From Actinomycetota bacterium (lineage in GTDB: Bacteria; Actinomycetota; Actinomycetes; S36-B12): 35,190 nucleotides of DNA. Positions 8,355 to 15,145 of the stretch are shown here, piece after piece (the stretch's first letter is position 1; each line of letters starts with the position of its first letter). A program made the position numbers and the translations under genes. Below the pieces are notes generated by a model, which was not told the origin of the DNA, did no database searches, and saw nothing but the letters and a program-made list of their open reading frames with translations. The stretch covers positions 1 to 35,190 of the forward strand of contig JAQCEO010000016.1 in the NCBI GenBank assembly GCA_027729805.1, read 5' to 3'.

Positions 8355-9013
8355 GTAAGCAACGCGAAGCCCGTCGGATCGTTTTCTGGCGGCACGGTCG
8401 CACCCAGTGGAATGCCGAGCAGCGCTTTCAGGGGCAAACTGATATCGACCTTGATGAGTTAGGCATTGAGCAGGCCGAACGCGCCGCGGCCATGCTTGCT
8501 ACTTTGCAACCGACGGTGATTGTCGCCTCTGATCTAAGCCGTGCGATGAACACCGCAAAACCACTGGCCCGAATCCTTGGTCTTAAAGTCACCACCGATG
8601 TGGGGCTCCGGGAAACTTTTGCGGGGGAGTGGGAAGGCCTGACTCGGCCTGAAATGGAGCGGGGCTACGGCACGATGCTCGCGCAATGGTCGGCAAGTGC
8701 CGAAATGCCCGCCGGGGTGAGCGGTGAAACCCGCCTTGAGGTCGCGCAGCGGGTGGCCGCGGCGGTGCAGCGGGCCCTGGAGCGGGTCGGTCCCGGTGCC
8801 GCACTTGTCGTGGTAACCCATGGCGGCGCCGCGCGCGCCGGCATTGGTGAGATTTTGGGCCTGCCCCCGGAGCACTGGGCGGTGCTTGGGGTGTTGACCA
8901 ACTGCTCCTGGTCGGTGCTAGTTGAAAATGTCAGCGGCGTTGGCCCGAGGTGGCGCCTGCAGGAGTACAACGCCGGCACCTTGCCGGAGTCGGCGCTGGC
9001 CGACGATCGCTAG
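8351..9013 (+). CDS. Histidine phosphatase, GpgP-like, apparent CTG start
   Basis: A 220-residue phosphoglycerate-mutase-like phosphatase. Catalytic parts are visible: RHGRT (residues 14-18, phospho-acceptor His15), a conserved ETFAGEWEGL block and the second histidine in VVVTHGGAARA. By synteny after nadD and rsfS the closest known counterpart is glucosyl-3-phosphoglycerate phosphatase (Rv2419c) of M. tuberculosis, acting in methylglucose lipopolysaccharide synthesis; substrate assignment is inference. The frame has no ATG, GTG or TTG before 8492, and starting there would remove the RHG motif. The only sensible start is CTG 8351, overlapping the rsfS stop (CTGA), four bases after a perfect AGGAGG (8341-8346). 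This is a rare start codon, or a single-base difference from ATGA. Confidence 0.88.
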   Translation: MSKQREARRIVFWRHGRTQWNAEQRFQGQTDIDLDELGIEQAERAAAMLATLQPTVIVASDLSRAMNTAKPLARILGLKVTTDVGLRETFAGEWEGLTRPEMERGYGTMLAQWSASAEMPAGVSGETRLEVAQRVAAAVQRALERVGPGAALVVVTHGGAARAGIGEILGLPPEHWAVLGVLTNCSWSVLVENVSGVGPRWRLQEYNAGTLPESALADDR

Positions 9014-9041
9014 CCCACAATTTCTGGCCATCCCGGCCGGC

Positions 9042-9062
9042 CCGAGCCGCGCTCGGTATGCT
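9042..9062 (+). promoter_or_regulatory. Palindrome and -10 box before tRNA-Ala
   Basis: CCGAGC (9042-9047) and GCTCGG (9051-9056) form a perfect 6-bp inverted repeat with a CGC loop, directly followed by TATGCT (9057-9062), a good -10 hexamer. The tRNA begins 35 bases further on. No -35 match is visible in the GC-rich sequence upstream. The palindrome could be the terminator of the preceding operon or an operator. Confidence 0.35.
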
Positions 9063-9097
9063 GACTGCTCCCGTGTTCCTCGGGGCCCGTTGGTTTC

Positions 9098-9170
9098 GGG
9101 GCTGTGGCGCAGCTGGTAGCGCACCTGCATGGCATGCAGGGGGTCAGGGGTTCGAATCCCCTCAGCTCCA
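9098..9170 (+). tRNA. tRNA-Ala (anticodon GGC)
   Basis: A full cloverleaf can be folded: acceptor GGGGCTG/CAGCTCC with the G3-U70 wobble that is the main identity element of alanine tRNA, D arm GCGC/GCGC, anticodon stem CCTGC/GCAGG with loop ATGGCAT (anticodon GGC at positions 34-36), and T arm AGGGG TTCGAAT CCCCT. The discriminator base is A at 9170. The CCA end is not encoded, since CTT follows, as is common in actinobacteria. It lies alone between the phosphatase gene and the convergent EamA gene. Confidence 0.97.
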
Positions 9171-9195
9171 CTTAAATTTTCGTGGGCGCGCGGGC

Positions 9196-10074
9196 TTAGC
9201 CGTGCGGCTCGGACTCCAAGGCCGGCGCGCGCCTGGTGGCGAGGAAGGAGCCGGCCAGCACCAGCGGAAACCCGATCAAGATCCCCGGCGTCAATGGCTC
9301 ACGCAGGACTAAGACGCCCAAGACAACCGCCACCGCCGGATTTATATAGGTGATGACGGTGGTTCGGGCGGGTCCGACTTCGGCGATGAGGGCAAAGAAG
9401 ATGATGAAGGCGCCCGCGGTGCAGAGGGCTCCGAGGGTCACAATCGACCACCAAGCATTCGCGGGCACCGGCTCGGTTGGCCAGGTGAGCCACGCAAATG
9501 GTGCGTAGATGACCGCATTGATGGCAAGTGATGCGGCAATGACGGCCAAGCTCGGTGCGTCACTTAGTTTCCGGTCAACGATGATCGGTCCCAGGGCGTA
9601 TCCCAACACCGTGATACTGACGGCGGCCACCGAGAGAAAATCCCCACCAGAGACATCTAGGCCTACCAGTGCGGCGACCCCAGCAAAGCCGATGCCAAGA
9701 CCCACCAAGCGCGGGCCACTTAGCCGTGAATCGAGCCCGATGCTGCGGGCGATGATGGCTGCGGTGAGGGGCACGGTGGCTATCAAGAGCGCAGCGAGTG
9801 AACTTGAGATGCGTTGCTCGGCCCAGGTCAGTGCGAGGAAGGTGAAGGTCATCTCGACAATGGCGAAGATGAACACCCACTTCCAGTGGCCTTTGAGTTG
9901 GCGTAGTTGTCCGGTGAAGAGTGCAATCGGCAGCATGATCGCAGCACCGATCACGACACGTGCGAAGACGACCACGAATGGTGACAGTGATTCAACGCCG
10001 ACTTTGATGAGTAAGTAGGGCAAACCCCAAATTAACCCGAGAGAGATGAAGAACACCCACCCGCGCCGAGACAT
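9196..10074 (-). CDS. EamA/DMT-superfamily transporter
   Basis: A 292-residue inner-membrane protein with about ten hydrophobic helices arranged as two EamA repeats, each with the typical start (for example GLIWGLPYLLIKVGVE near residue 13 and the second repeat from about 150). The DMT superfamily exports or imports small metabolites such as amino acids; the substrate cannot be told from sequence. A short basic and polar tail follows helix ten. It is transcribed away from leuS and towards the tRNA. The start is ATG 10074, with no Shine-Dalgarno, but TAGCCT sits six bases upstream (10086-10081), which suggests a leaderless mRNA. It is the only gene between the tRNA and leuS, and may be an insertion in the conserved block. 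Confidence 0.9.
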   Translation of the reverse strand: MSRRGWVFFISLGLIWGLPYLLIKVGVESLSPFVVVFARVVIGAAIMLPIALFTGQLRQLKGHWKWVFIFAIVEMTFTFLALTWAEQRISSSLAALLIATVPLTAAIIARSIGLDSRLSGPRLVGLGIGFAGVAALVGLDVSGGDFLSVAAVSITVLGYALGPIIVDRKLSDAPSLAVIAASLAINAVIYAPFAWLTWPTEPVPANAWWSIVTLGALCTAGAFIIFFALIAEVGPARTTVITYINPAVAVVLGVLVLREPLTPGILIGFPLVLAGSFLATRRAPALESEPHG

Positions 10075-10343
10075 ACGTTCAGGCTAGTGGGCTGGATCAA
10101 CGTGTGTTCGAGCGGCCGGCCAGCTAAATGAATCACCAATTTTTTACTATCGCAGCAATGATCCTTGAGACCACGCGAACCACAGGTTCGTCGCTTACGT
10201 TGATACGGATAAGTAGGTGCCCCTAGCCCTTGACGCCGGCACCGGGGAACCAGATGGAATTCAATGGGCCAGGAGTGTGCATGTGTCCTTGGACTTGGCG
10301 CGGTCAATCGCGCTGACGCGGCCTCGGTAGACTCACCAGTCCT
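10075..10343. promoter_or_regulatory. Divergent EamA-leuS intergenic region
   Basis: This 269-base gap holds no convincing gene. Visible: TAGCCT (minus strand, 10086-10081) six bases before the EamA ATG; a LexA-box-like sequence at 10096-10111 reading TCGAAC-acac-GTTGAT on the minus strand; an exact inverted repeat CGAACCACAGGTTCG (10176-10190); an 11-codon frame with AGGAG at 10271-10275 and ATG 10281; and TAGACT (10328-10333), ten bases before the leuS ATG. No T-box antiterminator sequence was found before leuS. Confidence 0.5.
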
Positions 10344-12836
10344 ATGAACCAGCCCACCGAAGTAAGTGCCCGCGCCGATGAGCCGGTCGGCTACGACTTC
10401 GATGCGATTCAGGAGCGATGGCTGCCGATTTGGGATGAGTTGGCCCCATTTCGATCCGGTCGCCCCGATGATAGTCGGCCCAAGAAGTACGTCCTTGACA
10501 TGTTCCCTTACCCGTCAGGTGACCTCCATATGGGCCACGCTGAGGCTTATGCACTAGGTGACGTAATCGCGCGGTACTGGGTGCAGCGGGGCTTTAACGT
10601 GATGCACCCAATCGCGTGGGACGCCTTCGGGTTGCCTGCGGAGAACGCGGCGATCAAGCGCAACGAGGATCCGATTCATTGGACCTACGAGAACATAGCG
10701 CAGCAAAAGGCTTCGATGCGCCGTTATGCCTGTTCATTTGACTGGGATCGGGTTTTCAATACCTGCGACCCCGAGTATTACAAATGGAATCAGTGGTTCT
10801 TTCTGCAGATGTTCGAACGAGGTTTGGCGTATCGCAAGGCAAGTAACGTCAACTGGTGTCCCAAGTGTCAAACCGTGCTCGCCAACGAGCAGGTAGTCGC
10901 CGGTTTATGTGAGCATTGTGATACTCCCGTAACCAAGAAGAAGTTGACGCAGTGGTATTTGCGCATCACTGACTACGCTGACCGCCTGCTTGATGACATG
11001 GACCATCTAGAAGGCAAGTGGCCCGAGAAAGTACTGCTGATGCAGCGAAATTGGATTGGCCGCTCGCTCGGAGCCGAAGTCGAGTTCGCAATCGAAGGGC
11101 GTGCTCAGCCGGTAACCGTCTACACAACTCGGCCAGACACTTTGTATGGAGCAACCTTCTTCGTGGTAGCCGTTGACTCGGATTTGGCTGCGGAATTGGC
11201 CACCGGCACCCCTGCTGAATCAGATTTTCGCACCTATCTAGAGCAGGTCAAGGGTACTTCTGAGATGGACCGACTCGATCAGTCGCGGGAGAAGACGGGC
11301 GTGTTCTTGCAGCGTTATGCCATCAATCCGGTAAACGGTGAGCGGCTTGAAGTTTGGGCTTCAGATTATGTGTTGGCCGACTACGGCACCGGTGCGATCA
11401 TGGCGGTACCCGCGCATGACCAACGTGACCTTGACTTCGCACTTACATTCAAGTTGCCGGTGCGCGTAGTTATTGAGGCCGGCGAAGACCCGGTTGTGAC
11501 CGGCGTTGCCACGGCCGATGACGGCCCGCACGTAAATTCAGGCCCACTTGACGGCCTGGACAAAGCGAACGCCATCAGTGCGATTAACCTGGTGCTCGAG
11601 CAGCGTGGCACCGGCCGGCCGGCTGTTAACTATCGCTTGCGCGACTGGCTCATCTCACGTCAGCGCTACTGGGGTGCACCAATCCCGATCATTCACTGCC
11701 CCAAGTGCGGTGAGGTGCCGGTGCCCGAGGCGCAGTTGCCGGTGCTGTTGCCACCAGCTGAAGGCCTTGACCTCAAGCCGAAGGGCACCTCACCCCTGGG
11801 CGCGGCAACCGAATGGGCCAGTGTGCCGTGCCCGAAGTGTGGTGCGCCGGCAACCCGTGATGCCGACACCATGGACACCTTCGTGGATTCATCCTGGTAC
11901 TACCTACGTTATGTCGATCCCAACGATTCGACGCGGGCCTTTGACCCAGCGAAGGTGCGCGAGTGGTTACCGGTTGATCAATATGTGGGTGGCGTCACCC
12001 ATGCCATCTTGCACCTGCTCTACAGCCGGTTCTTCACCAAAGTCCTTTATGACATGGGGCTGCTAGATTTCACCGAGCCGTTCTCGCGTCTGCTGAACCA
12101 GGGCATGGTGTTGATGTCGGGCTCGGCGATGAGCAAGAGCCGCGGCAATCTTGTTCGACTATCTGATGAACTTGCTATCCACGGTGTAGACGCGATTCGG
12201 CTGAGCATGGTGTTCGCCGGACCCCCCGAGGACGATGTTGATTGGGCTGACGTCTCACCATCGGGTGCGAAGAGGTTCCTGGCCCGGGCTTGGCGCCTTG
12301 CCGGTGATGTAACAAGTGCGCCCGGTGTTGACTTTTCGACCGGCGAGCGCCTTCTTCGTAAGGCCACGCACCGCGCGGTGCACGATGCCACCGTCTCTAT
12401 CGAGTCATTTAGATTCAATGTCGCGGTGGCGCGCGCGATGGAGTTGGTCAACGTCACCCGCAAGGCAATTGATACCGGTTCGGGTCCAAGTGATCCGGCC
12501 GTTCGCGAGGCCACTGAAGCCGTAGCGATCATCTTGTCCCTCGTCACTCCATACACGGCCGAAGATATGTGGGCGCGCCTAGGCCATCGGCCTTCGGTTG
12601 CACTTGCCGGCTGGCCGGTGGTGGATCCGGAGCTACTCATTGAAGATTCGGTTACCTGCATAGTGCAAATCTCCGGCAAAGTACGTGAACGCCTTCAGGT
12701 ATCACCGAATATCAACGAGGAAGATTTAAGGGCGATGGCCTTAGCGGCTCCTAGTGTGCAGGCGGGCTTGGAGGGTAAAGGGATCAAGACCGTTATCGTG
12801 CGCCCGCCCAAGCTCGTCAACATCGTGCCTGAGTAA
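10344..12836 (+). CDS. leuS: Leucyl-tRNA synthetase
   Basis: This class I synthetase charges tRNA-Leu. The 830-residue protein carries the Rossmann-fold HIGH motif as HMGH (residues 62-65), the KMSKS loop as AMSKS (595-599), the inserted editing domain with the [15 protein letters not shown] threonine-rich pocket, a CPKC/CEHC zinc-binding insertion near residue 175, and a second CPKC pair just before [15 protein letters not shown]. It ends with the anticodon-binding helical domain and a short C-terminal domain ([10 protein letters not shown]). The length is normal for the bacterial type. No Shine-Dalgarno precedes ATG 10344; TAGACT ten bases upstream suggests a very short or absent leader. 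degV follows after 23 bases. Confidence 0.98.
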   Translation: MNQPTEVSARADEPVGYDFDAIQERWLPIWDELAPFRSGRPDDSRPKKYVLDMFPYPSGDLHMGHAEAYALGDVIARYWVQRGFNVMHPIAWDAFGLPAENAAIKRNEDPIHWTYENIAQQKASMRRYACSFDWDRVFNTCDPEYYKWNQWFFLQMFERGLAYRKASNVNWCPKCQTVLANEQVVAGLCEHCDTPVTKKKLTQWYLRITDYADRLLDDMDHLEGKWPEKVLLMQRNWIGRSLGAEVEFAIEGRAQPVTVYTTRPDTLYGATFFVVAVDSDLAAELATGTPAESDFRTYLEQVKGTSEMDRLDQSREKTGVFLQRYAINPVNGERLEVWASDYVLADYGTGAIMAVPAHDQRDLDFALTFKLPVRVVIEAGEDPVVTGVATADDGPHVNSGPLDGLDKANAISAINLVLEQRGTGRPAVNYRLRDWLISRQRYWGAPIPIIHCPKCGEVPVPEAQLPVLLPPAEGLDLKPKGTSPLGAATEWASVPCPKCGAPATRDADTMDTFVDSSWYYLRYVDPNDSTRAFDPAKVREWLPVDQYVGGVTHAILHLLYSRFFTKVLYDMGLLDFTEPFSRLLNQGMVLMSGSAMSKSRGNLVRLSDELAIHGVDAIRLSMVFAGPPEDDVDWADVSPSGAKRFLARAWRLAGDVTSAPGVDFSTGERLLRKATHRAVHDATVSIESFRFNVAVARAMELVNVTRKAIDTGSGPSDPAVREATEAVAIILSLVTPYTAEDMWARLGHRPSVALAGWPVVDPELLIEDSVTCIVQISGKVRERLQVSPNINEEDLRAMALAAPSVQAGLEGKGIKTVIVRPPKLVNIVPE

Positions 12837-12847
12837 CCAGCTTTCGT

Positions 12848-12853
12848 TACCCT
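12848..12853 (+). promoter_or_regulatory. Candidate -10 box for leaderless degV
   Basis: TACCCT ends six bases before the ATG of degV, so a transcript would begin at or near the start codon. It fits the TAnnnT pattern, but no -35 match is visible (the region lies in the end of leuS). Confidence 0.4.
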
Positions 12854-12859
12854 TGGGGT

Positions 12860-13708
12860 ATGCCAGTTGGGGTTGTCACCGATTCGACCGCCTACCTCCC
12901 GAGCGGGTGGGCAGCGAAGTACGGTATCGGCGTAGTTCCGGTGCAGGTGGTGGTTGCAGGCCAGGCGTATGACGAGACCGAAGACCAGCAGGCCGCTTTG
13001 GTAGTTGAAGCTCTGAAACAGTGGCATCCGGTCACCACCTCAAGACCGTCACCGGAACGTTTCTTTGAAAGTTTTCGTGCCGCGCAGGAGGCGGGAGCCA
13101 CTGCGATCGTGGTCGCGACGCTTTCGGCCGCGATGTCTGCGACTTACGAATCGGCACTGCTTGCGGCGAAGGAGTGCACGATTCCTGTGCATGTGATCGA
13201 TAGTCGCAGTATTGCAATGGGGCTTGGCTTCGCGGTCATTTCGGGGGCCGAAGCCGCCCGCCTTGGTGCCAGTGAGTCCGATGTCACCTCGATTATTGAG
13301 CGCCGAGCCGAGGCTAGCAGTGTTCTCTTTTATGTTGACACTTTGGAGTACCTGCGCCGTGGTGGTCGAGTTAGCTCGACGCGCGCTGCGGTCGGGCAAG
13401 CACTGCAAGTTAAACCGTTACTAAAACTTGTTGATGGGCAGGTGCAGCAAGTAGATAAAGTCCGGACTTCATCTAAGGCATTGGCGCGCTTGGCGGAGCT
13501 GGCCGTCGAGGCGGCTGGTGACTTAGCCGTTGATATCGCGGTTCAGCATCTGGCGGCAGCAGAACGGGCCCAGCAACTTGTTGATATTTTGCACGAGCGG
13601 TTACCGGCTGCCGAAATCGTCCAGTGCCCCGTGGGTGGGGTGGTCGGCGCGCATGTGGGCCCGGGAATGGTCGCGGTCGTGGTGGCACCGGAAGTCCCTT
13701 GGCTGTGA
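12860..13708 (+). CDS. degV: DegV family fatty-acid-binding protein
   Basis: DegV (FakB-like) proteins bind a fatty acid in a buried pocket; in Firmicutes FakB hands it to a fatty-acid kinase. The 282-residue product shows the family blocks VVTDSTAYLP at the N-terminus, TTSRPSPERF (carboxylate-binding Ser/Thr), ATLSAAMSATYESA, VIDSRSIAMGLG and YLRRGGRVSS, at full length. No FakA-type kinase is seen nearby, so its role here is open. The ATG at 12860 lacks a Shine-Dalgarno and is preceded six bases upstream by a -10-like box. The stop overlaps the plsY GTG start (GTGA), placing it in one unit with a phospholipid acyltransferase, which fits lipid metabolism. Confidence 0.93.
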   Translation: MPVGVVTDSTAYLPSGWAAKYGIGVVPVQVVVAGQAYDETEDQQAALVVEALKQWHPVTTSRPSPERFFESFRAAQEAGATAIVVATLSAAMSATYESALLAAKECTIPVHVIDSRSIAMGLGFAVISGAEAARLGASESDVTSIIERRAEASSVLFYVDTLEYLRRGGRVSSTRAAVGQALQVKPLLKLVDGQVQQVDKVRTSSKALARLAELAVEAAGDLAVDIAVQHLAAAERAQQLVDILHERLPAAEIVQCPVGGVVGAHVGPGMVAVVVAPEVPWL

Positions 13709-14286
13709 CCCCTTGGTTGTGGGTGCTATTTGCTGGGGTAACCGGGTACCTGCTCGGTGCGATTAGCCCGTCGGTCTATGTGGCTCGGGTTTTCGGAGTC
13801 GATCTATCGGCGTCGGGTTCAGGGAACCCCGGTGCGACGAACGTGGGGCGCACCTTAGGGGCCCGCTGGGGCGTCATCGTCGCCGTCATCGATATTGCAA
13901 AAGGTTTCTTGCCCGCGGCGGTATTCGGTGTTTATGTCGGTGAGATCGCCGGTGAAGTTGCCGGGCTGGCGGCGGTGCTCGGGCACATCACTTCGCCGTT
14001 TTTGAAGGGCCGCGGCGGCAAGGGGGTCGCGACCACCTTAGGGGCGATCCTCGGCGTGCAACCTTGGCTGGCGATCCCGGTGCTGATTACTTTCGGGATC
14101 GGGCTGGCCATTTGGCACCGCGTTGGCCTTGGTGCGGCCTTGGCGGCGATCGCGCTGGCGGTGAGTGGTTCGGTCGGCTGGGCTATTGGGCTTTTGGATC
14201 CATCCGATGCGCTCTTTGCCTTGGTGATGGCGGGTTTGGTGCTGGGCCGCCATGCCGGCAATATTCGGCGCGCGACTTTGCACTGA
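13705..14286 (+). CDS. plsY: Glycerol-3-phosphate acyltransferase PlsY
   Basis: PlsY transfers an acyl group from acyl phosphate to glycerol 3-phosphate, the first committed step of phospholipid synthesis, at the cytoplasmic membrane. The 193-residue product has about five membrane helices and the three family motifs: GSGNPGATNVGR, GHITSPFLKGRGGKGVAT and HAGNIRR. The start is GTG 13705, overlapping the degV stop in GTGA; an upstream in-frame extension would lie entirely within degV. Actinobacteria generally use PlsB-like or other acyltransferases as well, so having PlsY here is a useful metabolic marker. Confidence 0.94.
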   Translation: MTPWLWVLFAGVTGYLLGAISPSVYVARVFGVDLSASGSGNPGATNVGRTLGARWGVIVAVIDIAKGFLPAAVFGVYVGEIAGEVAGLAAVLGHITSPFLKGRGGKGVATTLGAILGVQPWLAIPVLITFGIGLAIWHRVGLGAALAAIALAVSGSVGWAIGLLDPSDALFALVMAGLVLGRHAGNIRRATLH

Positions 14287-14294
14287 TCACCGCA

Positions 14295-14332
14295 TTGTCC
14301 ACAACCGGCTAACCGTGCCACTTTCGTCCACA
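14295..14332 (+). promoter_or_regulatory. Two DnaA-box-like 9-mers upstream of comEA
   Basis: TTGTCCACA (14295-14303) matches exactly the DnaA-box sequence preferred by high-GC actinobacteria, and TCGTCCACA (14324-14332) differs by one base. Both face the same way, 29 bases apart start to start, in the 97-base plsY-comEA gap. They may be DnaA-binding sites regulating comEA or titrating DnaA. This is inferred from motif only. Confidence 0.5.
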
Positions 14333-14348
14333 GGTAGTTAACTGCCAA

Positions 14349-14377
14349 CTGACATTTGCGCGGCGGCTTCCTAGCGT
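14349..14377 (+). promoter_or_regulatory. Promoter of comEA, leaderless arrangement
   Basis: CTGACA (14349-14354, five of six bases of TTGACA) and TAGCGT (14372-14377) are 17 bases apart, and the -10 ends six bases before ATG 14384. The start point would be at or next to the start codon. It is the best promoter match in the window. Confidence 0.6.
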
Positions 14378-14383
14378 GGTGGT

Positions 14384-15145
14384 ATGTCTTTACGCACCGC
14401 GGTAGCTGATCGTTTCCAGAAGCAGGCACCGGCGGTAGCAACGGCAACAAGTGCCAGACTCCAGCGAATTGCGATGCAATGGACGCCGTCCCCACCGGCG
14501 CGGCTCCCGGCGGATGATTTCACCGACGCCATCGCTGGACCACCCGCACCGGTCCGGGTCTTCCACCTTGATCGGCGGGCCTGGCGTGGGCTGATCGCCA
14601 TTGTGCTCGGGGCCGCGTTAATTGCCGGCTGGCTGTGGTGGCAAGGCCGCCCCCGGGAGGTGACCTTAGCCCCGGCAGTCGTGGCCAGTGGCGCGCCGTC
14701 GCCAGGTATTTCGGTTGGGCCGAGCGCAGCTGGCGGTCAGGTAGTGGTGCACGTCATCGGCGCGGTGGTCGAGCCCGGCTTGGTGCAATTGCCCGCCGGC
14801 TCGCGGATTGCCGACGCGATCACCGCCGTTGGTGGCGCCAAGACGGCAAAGGCGCTCGGGTCGGTAAACCTAGCTCGGGTGTTAGTCGACGGTGAACAAA
14901 TCGTGGTGGGCGCGGCAGCCGGGGTGGTTATCGGCGCACCCATTGATGCAAATGGGTTACTGAACCTAAATACCGCAACAGCGTCCGACTTCGAATCCCT
15001 GCCCGGTATTGGCCCGGTGTTGGCCGCGCGATTACTTCAATGGCGTGCGACTAACGGGGTATTTCGAAGTATTGACGAACTCGGTGAGGTTTCGGGGATC
15101 GGGCCGTCCATCTTGGAGCAGATCCGCCCACGGGTTCGCGTTTGA
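14384..15145 (+). CDS. comEA: ComEA-type DNA-binding competence protein
   Basis: ComEA binds double-stranded DNA outside the membrane during natural transformation and hands it to ComEC. The 253-residue product has a cytoplasmic N-terminal part of about 65 residues, one membrane helix (about 68-86), a linker, an SLBB domain (about 118-176, VVVHVIGAVVEPGLVQLPAGS) and two helix-hairpin-helix motifs (LPGIG 206-210, VSGIG 236-240). The topology puts the DNA-binding end outside. The N-terminal cytoplasmic part is longer than in Bacillus ComEA and is of unknown use. It overlaps comEC by four bases (TTGA), so the two are coupled. Confidence 0.93.
   Translation: MSLRTAVADRFQKQAPAVATATSARLQRIAMQWTPSPPARLPADDFTDAIAGPPAPVRVFHLDRRAWRGLIAIVLGAALIAGWLWWQGRPREVTLAPAVVASGAPSPGISVGPSAAGGQVVVHVIGAVVEPGLVQLPAGSRIADAITAVGGAKTAKALGSVNLARVLVDGEQIVVGAAAGVVIGAPIDANGLLNLNTATASDFESLPGIGPVLAARLLQWRATNGVFRSIDELGEVSGIGPSILEQIRPRVRV

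Noticed and set aside
8492-9013. A shorter histidine phosphatase starting at ATG 8492.
   Set aside because: It would lack the catalytic RHG motif and has no ribosome binding site.
10032-10307. A 91-codon minus-strand frame in the EamA-leuS gap.
   Set aside because: It overlaps the EamA start in another frame, has no ribosome binding site and an odd Cys/Arg-rich composition.
10281-10316. An 11-codon open frame with AGGAG before leuS, a possible leader peptide.
   Set aside because: It contains no leucine codons, and the likely leuS promoter (-10 at 10328) lies downstream of it, so it would not be on the leuS transcript.
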